Source: Actinomycetales bacterium (lineage in GTDB: Bacteria > Actinomycetota > Actinomycetes > Actinomycetales > Kineosporiaceae). From it: a stretch of 64,000 nt of DNA. The DNA lies in assembly GCA_012719445.1 (NCBI GenBank), contig JAAYAH010000149.1:1-64000 (forward strand), written 5' to 3'. Shown one piece after another: positions 34,762 to 42,349 of the stretch; positions within the stretch are counted from its first letter, which is position 1; each line of letters starts with the position of its first letter. Under the pieces are notes generated by a model. The model searched no databases, had not been told where the DNA came from, and was given only the letters and a program-made list of their open reading frames with translations. The translations under genes were made by a program, and so were the position numbers.

Positions 34762-34779
34762 AACCGGGATTCTCCGGTG
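34762..34779. promoter_or_regulatory. Palindrome copy ahead of the kinase gene
   Basis: AACCGGGATTCTCCGGTG matches the two palindromes at 31918-31980 in 16 of 18 or more positions. It lies 51 bp upstream of the kinase start, fitting autoregulation of the two-component operon. Confidence 0.5.
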
Positions 34780-34849
34780 GCACCGCGGCCAGTGTCGTGC
34801 TAGGGCGCCCGTGGCATCCTAAAGCCCTCTAAAGCATGATTGGTCTCGG

Positions 34850-36757
34850 TTATCGGCTGCTGTACCCGGGACCACATCCAGGGAGACCCTGCGGGCGACC
34901 ACGGCATCCCGGCGGAGCGGGATCCAGGACGGCCCTGGGCAGCCAACCGCGGTGCGGCAGCGACACCCCGTTCGGCGTGCGCGGCGTCCCGGTCACCGGG
35001 CCGAAGAACGGGTCGGGAACCAGGGCCGTCCCCGGGCTGGTCGCCAGGCTCTCCCAGTAGCGGGTCAGCCACCCGGGAGCGGTGTCGTCCCAGCCGACAC
35101 CGGTCATCCGGCGGTGCAGGGCCGCCAGGTGCGCGGCCAGCGTCGGAGGATGCAGGACCGCACAGTCCAGTTCGGTGTCGCACGCGAAGGAACGCCGGTT
35201 CAGGTTGGCCGATCCGCACACCAGCAACGCGTCGTCGTAGGTCTGCACCTTGGCGTGCACGTAGACCCCGACGTCCGCCCGCGGGTCCCACAGGTCGAAC
35301 ACGCGCACGCGTCGTCGACCGTCCGGGGTGAGGCCGTCCCACAGGGTGCGGAGTGCGGCCCGGCGTAGCCGGAGTTCGTTCGACACCGAGGTGGTGCCGG
35401 ACGGGGGCAGCGCGACCAGCAGCCGCAGGGCGGGCCCGGCCCGGAGCGCCTGGGCCAGCAGGCCGGCGAGCGCCACGTTCCAGAAGTACTGGTCCCAGAT
35501 CGTGATCAGTTCCTCGGCCCGGCCGACCGCGTGGGCGATCCCTGCGGCGACGGTGAACTCGCCGTACGGGAACGGCCCCGCCGGATGGTCCCCGCGACGG
35601 GGCGGGACGGTCCGCCACATCTGGACGGCGGCGTCCCCGGTTCGCCCGGGGGGCGCGTCGACCGGCACCGGCCGCAGCCGGCGTCCGTCCAGGGCCGCCG
35701 GTGAGGTCACCTCCACCCGCGCGGTCCGCAGCCAGCGACGATCACGATCGAAGACGACCACCCGGCCGCCGGCGTCCGAGACCCAGCACTCGGCGAACTG
35801 CTGCTCCAGGGTGGCCACGACCGGTCCGCTGAGGCCGAGATGCTGGTCGTGCCAGCGCCGGGGCCCCGGGCCGTACACGTTCGCGGCGAGGTCCTCGGGG
35901 AATCGCCGGGTAACCCGGTCCGGGTAGGGGGGGTAGCCGCCCGCCGGGGGAGGTTCCTGCCGCGGCCACCCCAGGTGGTCCAGGGGGATGGACTCCCCGG
36001 ACTGCCAGTCACCCGTCCACCGGGGGGTGTCCGGCGGGTCGGCGACGTCTCTGCGGGTGAAGGCCAGGTCGACCCCGCCGCAGAACGCCGCCTGCACCGC
36101 CCCCACCCGCACCGTGAGCAGCTTCTGGTGCACCGACCCGGTGGGCGTGGCGATCCGGCGGTCCAGGGCCACCACTCCCAGCGGCCGGTCCAGCGACCAC
36201 AGCCGGCGGAGGGCGGCGTCGTGGTCCTGGACGGCGGCAGCGAGATTGTGGTGCGCGACGGCGAAGTCCGCGAACCACAGCGACTGCAGCCGGGTCGGCA
36301 TCCACAGCAGGATCCGGACGACGATCCCCGCGGACATCATCCGCACCACCAGGCCCAGCACCGTCTGGTCGCGGGTCGCGACGGAGGCCGGGTCCCACGG
36401 ACCCACGCCCCAGGGGTTGCCCTCGGACAGGTCCCGCAACGGGTTCGTCTGCCAGGACGCCAGGCACACCTGCCCCCGCTCGCCCGGCGGGATCCCGGCC
36501 AGGGCCTGCCGGTCGGCGTCCCGGATCGCGGCCTCGACCGTCTCCCGCATCGCCCGCATCGCGGCCAGCCCGTCGACGTGCGTGGTGATCCGGCATCCGT
36601 CGTCCCACGGGTCCCGCCCCTCGACGGCGCGTCGGGCCATGGCGGTCCCGGAGCCCCAGGGTCGGCCCGGCTGGTCGGTGTGCCCGGCGAACCCCAGGAA
36701 CTGGTCGGTGTCCCCGGCGAACCCCAGGAACCAGCGATGCGGGTCCGGTACGGTCAC
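34850..36757 (-). CDS. Phospholipase D superfamily protein
   Basis: 635 residues from GTG 36757 (GGGGGAG 7 nt upstream), overlapping the preceding gene's stop by 4 bp. Two HxK motifs of the PLD/HKD fold are visible: SVHQKLLTV with FCGGVDLAFT after it, and YVHAKVQTYDDALLVCGSAN with LNRRSF after it. These form one active site for phosphodiester transfer on lipids or nucleic acids. No clear signal peptide is present. The N-terminus carries a tandem decapeptide FLGFAGDTDQ/FLGFAGHTDQ encoded by a 30-bp duplication. The protein is probably translated with the frameshifted gene upstream. Substrate unknown. Confidence 0.9.
   Translation of the reverse strand: MTVPDPHRWFLGFAGDTDQFLGFAGHTDQPGRPWGSGTAMARRAVEGRDPWDDGCRITTHVDGLAAMRAMRETVEAAIRDADRQALAGIPPGERGQVCLASWQTNPLRDLSEGNPWGVGPWDPASVATRDQTVLGLVVRMMSAGIVVRILLWMPTRLQSLWFADFAVAHHNLAAAVQDHDAALRRLWSLDRPLGVVALDRRIATPTGSVHQKLLTVRVGAVQAAFCGGVDLAFTRRDVADPPDTPRWTGDWQSGESIPLDHLGWPRQEPPPAGGYPPYPDRVTRRFPEDLAANVYGPGPRRWHDQHLGLSGPVVATLEQQFAECWVSDAGGRVVVFDRDRRWLRTARVEVTSPAALDGRRLRPVPVDAPPGRTGDAAVQMWRTVPPRRGDHPAGPFPYGEFTVAAGIAHAVGRAEELITIWDQYFWNVALAGLLAQALRAGPALRLLVALPPSGTTSVSNELRLRRAALRTLWDGLTPDGRRRVRVFDLWDPRADVGVYVHAKVQTYDDALLVCGSANLNRRSFACDTELDCAVLHPPTLAAHLAALHRRMTGVGWDDTAPGWLTRYWESLATSPGTALVPDPFFGPVTGTPRTPNGVSLPHRGWLPRAVLDPAPPGCRGRPQGLPGCGPGYSSR
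36671..36730. repeat. 30-bp tandem duplication within the PLD gene
   Basis: Units 36671-36700 and 36701-36730 differ at one base and encode two copies of the decapeptide FLGFAG(D/H)TDQ near the PLD N-terminus. It keeps the frame and could vary in copy number. Confidence 0.85.
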
Positions 36758-37427
36758 CCGGCCTCTCCCCCGGGACGGCCGTGGACCGGAGCGGCGGAGA
36801 CCAGATCGGGAACGCCCAGGCCGATCAGTACCCGCACCACGGGATCGACGTCCCCGTCCCACCAGCCCTCTGCCCGGAACTCCTCGTCACGATCGGCGGT
36901 GTCCCTGGCATGGGCGACGAGCCGACGGAAGTGCTCGGCGACAACGGGGTCCCCGGTCCGTTCCTGCCATTGCCCGGCCTGGGGGCGCACGTCCTCGGCG
37001 ACGCCAGCCAGGGCGATGAGTACCTCCACCGGATCCGGGTGACCGGTCTCGGCGCTGATACGTGTTGTCCACACGTTGCGGAGGAACGCAGCCACCGCTC
37101 GGGGCTCGTCACCGGTCCACCCGCGGGTCCGCATCGCGGCCAGCCCACGCCCCAGCATCTCCGGACCCACCGTGCACGAGGAGTCGGTCACGACCAGGTC
37201 GACGATCCGGGGGAAAAGTACCGCAGGTCATCCAGGTCACCGACGGTGTAGCAGAAGGCGTACAGGTCAACGATCTCGCTGGACAGTTCGCGCACCGGGA
37301 CCGGGGCGAGCAGTTGCTCCTCGTCCTCGTCGCAGAAGCAGTGAGGACAGCGCTTCAGGGTCGTCGGCTTGGGCACCTGCGCGAACGCGGCGTAGAGGGC
37401 CGCCGACGCCTCACCCCATTGATCCAC
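36754..37427 (-). pseudogene. Frameshifted gene of unknown family, single ancestral frame
   Basis: Two frames together read as one protein of about 220 residues. The first runs from GTG 37427 to a stop at 37188 and contains CPHCFCDEDEEQLLAP, ending with DLDDLRYF. The second, opened by a GTG at 37191, reads TDSSCTVGPEMLGRGLAAMR and so on to 36754. Reading back in the second frame gives LFPRIVDLVVTDSS, which continues DLRYF naturally. The shift therefore falls at the homopolymer TTTTCCCCC (minus strand, near 37213-37221). It may be a true inactivation, a sequencing error or ribosomal slippage. The GTGA overlaps are compatible with residual coupling to the PLD gene. Confidence 0.7.
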
Positions 37428-37889
37428 CCGCGCATCATCCCCTGCGAGGAGACCGCGGCACGAGCCGATTCACCGGCCGTCGACGACCGGGGTGGGCATC
37501 ATGCCGAGGTCGACGTCCACGCCCGGACGACGGCCTCATCGGTAGGCCGCCCTCGTCCCGCTGATGGGCGTCCTCACGTCGCTTCTTGATCACGGGTGAG
37601 CCTCGGGGATTCGGACCCATCTCGGCTCCTCCCCTCCCGGAGCCGTGGTAGGGCGTCAGGGAGGCGAGCGGTCAGACGTTCGCGGACCCGTTGCACCGCT
37701 TGCGGACGGTGCCAGCGGCGATGCACCCGCCATCGGGAGGGGACGATGGGGGCTCGCAGGGACGCTCATGTCCGCCCGACAAGGACAAATGAGACCGTAC
37801 TGAGACCAGGGAAGGCACCAACGGTCGCCACACCTCCCACGACAACGGCCGGGCCGCGTTCCCGCTGGTCAGGGGCCGTGTCGTCGCTG
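37428..37889. other. Intergenic region before the integrated element
   Basis: About 460 bp with no convincing gene. It contains an inverted stretch around GGCTCCTCCCCTCCCGGAGCC (about 37623-37643) that could be a weak terminator. The right side leads into the att copy at 37890. Confidence 0.35.
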
Positions 37890-37942
37890 TCTCAACGAGC
37901 GCGCCCGAAGGGATTCGAACCCCCTAACCTTCTGATCCGTAG
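37890..37942. repeat. Distal attachment-site copy (tRNA-Arg 3' fragment)
   Basis: 53 bp repeat the 3' half of the tRNA-Arg gene at 41914-41986, from the anticodon loop through the acceptor end, plus 10 bp beyond. The only difference from the copy at 41904-41955 is one extra C in the CCCC run of the T-loop region. No 5' half is present, so it is not a tRNA gene. It marks the far end of the integrated element. Confidence 0.9.
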
Positions 37943-38113
37943 GGTGCAAGGACGCGTGTCACGCAGGATCGCCTGATGCGGTCCGGCGCCTTCCGCCGCA
38001 GGTCAGTGGCGTCCCCGGTGCCCGAGTGTGTCGCTGGGTGGCGGCCCTGATGACCTCGTTCGTGAGCAACCGGTGAGCAGCGCATGGGAGTCATGGACGC
38101 CACCGGCCAGCTC

Positions 38114-39667
38114 TCACCGGTGCAGTCCGGCCACGAAGGCGACTTCACGACGCTGGTGCTCGGTGAGCGCCACCGTGGTCAGGTTCTGGGCGATGTCGGA
38201 GGCTTGGTCCTGGGTCGGCCTGCTGTAGGTGCGACACGCGTCGTGCTGGAGCCAGGCGAGTAGGTCCGTCCGCGCCGTCCGGGCGAGGTCCTGGTCGGGA
38301 TCGTGCATAGCGCGCAGGTCACTGCGTACCCGTTCCCAGGGGCCGAGTCGTTGGTGCAGGGACAGGGCGGTGCGTCGTGATCGGGGGTCGGGATCGGCTT
38401 CCAGGGTTGTCAGCACGGTGACCGGGACCTCCCCGGCCCGTTCCTGCAGGTATCGGGTTGCGGTGCGGACAACGCGGTTGGAGGGGTCGGCCAGGAGGGG
38501 GAGCAGGGGCTCGATGGGGCCTTGCTGGTGGGCGGCTCGGTGTCCGAGGATGCGGACGGCTGTGGTGCGTACCCGAGGGCTGGGGTGGGTTAGGAACGCC
38601 TGTGCGTCAGCGTCGGTGTTCTCGGCGGCGCACTCCCGCAGCCCGTCGAGAGCCGCCGCAAGGATCGACGGCCGGGTCGAGGTGGCCAGGGCCTGGCGGT
38701 ACTGGTCCGCGGGAGTGCCCCACAGCCGCGTCCAGCACCAGCGGGCGACCGATCGCACGGCCCCGGACGGGTCGAGCAGACGCGCGGCCAACTGCTCGCG
38801 GCCCAGGGCCTCCTCGGGCAGGGCGCTCCAGGCCAGGGCGCGCACCGCGGCTCGTCGAGACGTCACCAGCCGTGCGGACCACGCACACGTGCCTGGCTGT
38901 TCCGCCGAGAGCAGTCGCTGCGCGCTCCAGACGGCGAGGACCGGATCGGGATCGGCGAGGGCACGGTCCAGGAGCGCATCGGCGGCGAGCTGTTCACGGT
39001 CAGCGGCAGCCTCCAGCGCCCACAGGCGCACCGCCCGCTCGCCCACGGACGTCAACGCCAGCAGCTGGTCCTGCGGCCCGGCAGCGATCTCGTCCAGGTA
39101 GACCTGTGCCCAAGCGCCTCCCCGGCGTCGGTGCGTCAGTCGCAACATGACGGCGATGACGGCGGCCAGCTCGTCGGCGGCATCGAAACGGGACACCAAT
39201 CGCCGAGCGGCGAGAGCAACGGGGCGCACCCAGTCGTTGACGCGCACCGCGACCGCTGCTGCCGGAGCCGGCCCGCGGAGGCATCCGAGCCATGCGAGAG
39301 CGCGTTCCCGGACATGGCCGTCACGGGAGACCGACGCGGCGATGGCGACGGTGGGCTCGGTCACCTGGAGCACCTCCGCCGGCCAGACCGTGATCTGGGA
39401 CAGCGGGGAGGGGGTGTAGAGGTTGTACTGGCGCGAGAGATCGTCGAAGTGCAGCCACTGATCCCCCCGCAGGGCCCCCAGCCGGTCCTCCACGGTGCGG
39501 AGATCGTCTCGGTTCGCCGCGATGACGGCGCTGGCCAGACTGTCCACCAACTGCCGCAACGCGCGATCGTTCACGGCAGCGATGATGACCGCGTCTGGAC
39601 GGTGGATCAACGACATATCTTCGTTCGCGCTGCTGTGGCGAGATCTGTCCTCACCGTCACCGGCCAT
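38114..39667 (-). CDS. HEAT-repeat protein, cargo of the integrated element
   Basis: 517 residues from ATG 39667; ATG 39616 is an alternative start. From about residue 100 onward the sequence is a series of helical pairs of HEAT type. Examples are VRERALAWLGCL, VRPVALAARRLVSR, RAAVRALAWSALP, AVRSVARWCWTRLWG, RVRTTAVRILGHRAA, NRVVRTATRYLQER and RSRRTALSLHQRLG. The N-terminus (1-100) is unrelated and contains NDRALRQLVDSLASAV. No catalytic motif, membrane helix or signal peptide is seen. HEAT solenoids bind proteins or nucleic acids. As the only non-mobility cargo besides the toxin pair it could serve defence, regulation or maintenance; none is shown by sequence. Confidence 0.85.
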   Translation of the reverse strand: MAGDGEDRSRHSSANEDMSLIHRPDAVIIAAVNDRALRQLVDSLASAVIAANRDDLRTVEDRLGALRGDQWLHFDDLSRQYNLYTPSPLSQITVWPAEVLQVTEPTVAIAASVSRDGHVRERALAWLGCLRGPAPAAAVAVRVNDWVRPVALAARRLVSRFDAADELAAVIAVMLRLTHRRRGGAWAQVYLDEIAAGPQDQLLALTSVGERAVRLWALEAAADREQLAADALLDRALADPDPVLAVWSAQRLLSAEQPGTCAWSARLVTSRRAAVRALAWSALPEEALGREQLAARLLDPSGAVRSVARWCWTRLWGTPADQYRQALATSTRPSILAAALDGLRECAAENTDADAQAFLTHPSPRVRTTAVRILGHRAAHQQGPIEPLLPLLADPSNRVVRTATRYLQERAGEVPVTVLTTLEADPDPRSRRTALSLHQRLGPWERVRSDLRAMHDPDQDLARTARTDLLAWLQHDACRTYSRPTQDQASDIAQNLTTVALTEHQRREVAFVAGLHR

Positions 39668-39698
39668 TCATCTCGTCACCGACCGGGGAGGCTTGGGA

Positions 39699-40064
39699 TC
39701 ACCGCTGTAGGAAGATCACTTGCCCTGGTCCGAGGTGGCCAGGGGCGGCGAGGAGCTTGTCGAGCGCCTCGGTGATGGCCCCGATGAACGCGCGATCCTG
39801 GGGGAATGTTCTGGTAGGGATCAGGACGAGCCCGCTGTGGCTGCGGCCAGCCGCGGTAAGCGTGGCGTCCAGGGGGAGGAAGTCCCTGATGTTGGCCGTG
39901 ACCAGGGCCCGTCCCGAGGCTGTCGCGGTGGCGAGGATCTGGTCGTCGGGTAGTCCCTGCAGCTCGGGGTTACCGGCTACGGCGGTGACGTCGTGACCGC
40001 GCTCGCGTAGCTGCTGGGCGATCAGTGGGGTGAGCATCTCGTCCAGGAGCAGGGGGTGGGTCAT
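39699..40064 (-). CDS. PIN-like (DUF5615-type) putative toxin
   Basis: 121 residues; ATG 40064 overlaps the antitoxin stop (ATGA). The sequence fits DUF5615 PIN-like proteins: LLLDEMLTPLIAQQLRERGH, LPDDQILATATASGRALVT and TANIRDF. Acidic residues at DE (about 8-9), DD (about 41) and D (about 62) are positioned as in PIN-fold nucleases. With its upstream partner it should form a toxin-antitoxin pair, the toxin being an RNase in the cytoplasm. It would stabilise the integrated element. Confidence 0.82.
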   Translation of the reverse strand: MTHPLLLDEMLTPLIAQQLRERGHDVTAVAGNPELQGLPDDQILATATASGRALVTANIRDFLPLDATLTAAGRSHSGLVLIPTRTFPQDRAFIGAITEALDKLLAAPGHLGPGQVIFLQR

Positions 40065-40567
40065 GCTCCGCGGCGTCCCAGCAGATCGTGCTCACGGTGC
40101 CAGGCAAGCTCGGCGTCGTGTTCGACATGGGTGGCCGCGGTGATCTCGGCCTCGATCTCCTCGGGGTAGGCCGCCCAGTAGCGCACCGCGATGCGGACCA
40201 GCCGCACCGGAGTGCCGGTGTTGGTGGCGACCAGATCCACCAGGGCTGTCTCGTCGAGGTCGGGTTCGGCCTCACGGGCCGAGCGCAGCGCGCGAACGAT
40301 CTCCCAGACATCAGGGCCGGTGACCAGACCGGCGCGACGCCCGGTGGGTCCGTCCCGGAACGCCACGCCCGGATGCTCACTCATGCGCAGTCCCTCGTCG
40401 ACCAGGCGATTGGTCGCCGAGGACAGGGACCAGCCCGGCCGAGTACGCACATAGGAGGCCAACCGGTCGGCCACCTCTGTGTCGAACCGCACGGGAGTCG
40501 CAGCACGCTTCACCATGACTACATGGTATTCACTAGTCGTCGTCTTGTCATCCAGGTAGGCACTCAT
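40061..40567 (-). CDS. RHH plus DUF433-like putative antitoxin
   Basis: 168 residues from ATG 40567, overlapping the integrase stop by 4 bp. An internal ATG at the MVKRAATPVRFD position may be the true start for independent expression. The N-terminal part (PVRFDTEVADRLASYV) is ribbon-helix-helix-like. The C-terminal part (TPVRLVRIAVRYWAAYPEEI, then LAWHREHDLL) matches the DUF433-type partners typical of PIN-like DUF5615 toxins. It would bind the toxin and repress the pair. The dual overlap links integrase, antitoxin and toxin in one operon. Confidence 0.8.
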   Translation of the reverse strand: MSAYLDDKTTTSEYHVVMVKRAATPVRFDTEVADRLASYVRTRPGWSLSSATNRLVDEGLRMSEHPGVAFRDGPTGRRAGLVTGPDVWEIVRALRSAREAEPDLDETALVDLVATNTGTPVRLVRIAVRYWAAYPEEIEAEITAATHVEHDAELAWHREHDLLGRRGA

Positions 40568-41751
40568 CGGTAGAGACGGTCGATGGCGGCGGCTGCGTCG
40601 GCGTCGGTCAGGGGCAGTGCATGGCTGTAGATCCGTAGCGTGGTGGAGGCGTCGCGGTGTCCGAGGCGGTGCTGAGCCTGGAGGAGGTCACCCTGGCCGA
40701 CCAGGACCGTTGCCACGGTGTGACGCAGCCGGTGCAGGGTGACGTCGGGGTGGCCCGCTCGGGCGGCGAGGTCGATGAACCAGCGGCCCAGGCAACTGGT
40801 GGACAGTCGAACGGTGTGGTCCGGACGGGTGGAGAACAGCCATGGACCGAAGGCCGCGGGATTCGTCTCCGTGTCGTGGGTAGCTCGGTCGCGCCAAGCG
40901 GCAACGCTTGTTCGCCACAGGTCGGCCGCGCCGGCGCCCAGGGTGAGCCGTCTGCTGCGCCCGCTCTTGGTCGGACCGACGATCTCGTTGGAGGTGCCCC
41001 GGCTGATCGTGAGCACCTCACCGTCGAGGTCGCCGAACTGGAGCGCGGCCAGCTCCCCTCGCCGGGCCCCGGTGTCGGCTGCGAGCCGGGCCAACAGCAG
41101 CACCTGCTCAGCCCGATGGACCTCAGCCTCAGCGCTCCCGGCGGTTCGCGAGGCCGCCCGGGCCGCCTCCACTTCAGCGGTCGCGCGTTCCAGGATCCTG
41201 CGGACCGTCTCGACGGGGGCGTGCAGCCTGGTCGGGCCCGTCGCCGGGCCCCGCATTCCCCGAAGCGGGGGAGCGTCGAGGACACCCTCGCGGTAGGCCC
41301 AGGTGAACGCCGACCGTAGACAGCGCACCCGGGAGGCGATCGTCGCCGAACCCACACCGATCGTGGTCCATACCCGCATCCCTGCTCGCAGGACCTGCGG
41401 GGTCACCGCAGCGGCACGCCGGGTACCGAGGGCGTCCGCGCTCAGGGCCTTCACCGTCGAGGTGTAGCCGGCCAGCGTCGAGGGCCGCCAGCCGTGGGGG
41501 GCGATCAGCCATCGGTCGAGCAGGTCCGCGACCGCGATGCCCGGATCGCTGTGACGACCGGCGCGCACCTGGGCCGCTGTCGCCGCCCACCGGGTCAACG
41601 CAGCGCGCGCGTCCTCTTCCCCGCCACGAACCGTCAGGGAGCGCACGAGACTGCGGCCGGTCACCAGATCCGGCCCGAGCGCCACCCGCAGTTCCCACAC
41701 CCCGGGTCGACGTTCACGTAACGACCCCGAGCCTCGCGATCTGTTCGTCAT
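40564..41751 (-). CDS. int: Tyrosine recombinase (site-specific integrase)
   Basis: 395 residues from ATG 41751; a GTG at 41772 is also possible. Neither start has a strong ribosome site. The N-terminal arm-binding and core-binding domains (about 1-175) precede a catalytic domain with the full set: Arg230 (TGARRGEL), Lys262 (TKSGRSRR), His340 and Arg343 (HRLRH), His365 (LGHRD) and Tyr375 (TLRIYSHA). It integrates the element by recombination between tRNA-Arg and the element's att site. The gene reads away from the tRNA and is 162 bp from it. Conserved residues suggest it is active. Confidence 0.95.
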   Translation of the reverse strand: MTNRSRGSGSLRERRPGVWELRVALGPDLVTGRSLVRSLTVRGGEEDARAALTRWAATAAQVRAGRHSDPGIAVADLLDRWLIAPHGWRPSTLAGYTSTVKALSADALGTRRAAAVTPQVLRAGMRVWTTIGVGSATIASRVRCLRSAFTWAYREGVLDAPPLRGMRGPATGPTRLHAPVETVRRILERATAEVEAARAASRTAGSAEAEVHRAEQVLLLARLAADTGARRGELAALQFGDLDGEVLTISRGTSNEIVGPTKSGRSRRLTLGAGAADLWRTSVAAWRDRATHDTETNPAAFGPWLFSTRPDHTVRLSTSCLGRWFIDLAARAGHPDVTLHRLRHTVATVLVGQGDLLQAQHRLGHRDASTTLRIYSHALPLTDADAAAAIDRLYR

Positions 41752-41804
41752 GCCCGACGGTAGGCACACCACAGATGCCCCGACGGGGACCCGGTGTCAC
41801 GGCA

Positions 41805-41826
41805 GTTGTTGGGATCGTTGTTGGGA
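41805..41826. repeat. Decamer direct repeat, possible integrase arm sites
   Basis: GTTGTTGGGA occurs at 41805-41814 and 41817-41826, spaced by 2 bp, between the integrase start and the att copy. Short direct repeats at this place are typical arm-type binding sites of tyrosine integrases. Inference from position only. Confidence 0.45.
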
Positions 41827-41903
41827 CGCCAGCAGATCCGCCTCACCGACCGAGACGGAATCTACGCGGCGTTTCCGCAGGTCGGAGGCCGTCTCGGTAG
41901 CCA

Positions 41904-41955
41904 TCTCAACGAGCGCGCCCGAAGGGATTCGAACCCCTAACCTTCTGATCCGTAG
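41904..41955. repeat. tRNA-proximal attachment-site copy
   Basis: 52 bp match 37890-37942 except for one fewer C. It covers the 3' half of tRNA-Arg and 10 bp beyond, so integration restores a functional tRNA. Confidence 0.9.
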
Positions 41956-41986
41956 TCAGATGCTCTATCCGTTGAGCTACGGGCGC
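41914..41986 (-). tRNA. tRNA-Arg (anticodon ACG)
   Basis: 73 nt on the minus strand, CCA not encoded. The acceptor stem GCGCCCG/CGGGCGC is fully paired, the anticodon stem is TCTGA/TCAGA with loop CTACGGA (anticodon ACG), and the T-loop is GGTTCGAATCC. The gene is the insertion target of the element on its 3' side and remains intact. Confidence 0.97.
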
Positions 41987-42349
41987 TCGCCGTGCCTGCG
42001 GCACGACCAGTACGAGGATAGCGGCTCGCTCCGCCGAGGCCGAATCGGTTCCGGAGGCCGAGTGGCCGACCGTCCCCGGGGAGGTGCCCCCGATTGCGGA
42101 GGGTCCGACCGGGGGCGCGGACAGGGACCCGCAGCCCCGGCGCAGGCGCAGCTCGGAGGGGCGTCGGCGCCGTGTCGGAGTGGCGCAGACACTGCGTCAG
42201 AGCACGGAGCAGTGCCTGGCCGCCGAACCACTGGTCTCTGCCCGGTCGCCACGCTCGGCGCCCTCGGTCGTCTCCGCCCGCCCAGCGAGCTCAGTGTCCT
42301 CGGTCGTCTCGACCCGATCACCATGCTCAGGAGACGCGCCTCACCATGC
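41987..42349. other. Intergenic region with a short direct repeat
   Basis: About 360 bp upstream of tRNA-Arg and beyond the end of the ABC permease gene. CACCATGCTCAGGAGA occurs twice near 42319 and 42343; the second copy includes the permease stop codon. The tRNA promoter must lie here, but I cannot define it. Confidence 0.35.

Larger units (their letters stand above)
37890..41955. mobile_element. Miniature integrative element in tRNA-Arg(ACG)
   Basis: The element lies between direct repeats 37890-37942 and 41904-41955, about 4.0 kb. Cargo, all on the minus strand, is a tyrosine integrase beside the intact tRNA, an antitoxin/PIN-like toxin pair overlapping the integrase end, and a HEAT-repeat gene. 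No replication, transfer, excisionase or phage structural gene is visible. It may be a degenerate or helper-dependent island. The integrase-proximal end has decamer repeats suited to arm-site binding. Confidence 0.85.

Noticed and set aside
37898-37942. Second tRNA-Arg gene at the distal att copy
   Set aside because: Only the 3' half is present; there is no D arm or 5' acceptor strand, so it is an attachment-site fragment.
37890-41955. Prophage
   Set aside because: There are no capsid, terminase, lysis or replication genes; only an integrase, toxin pair and HEAT cargo.
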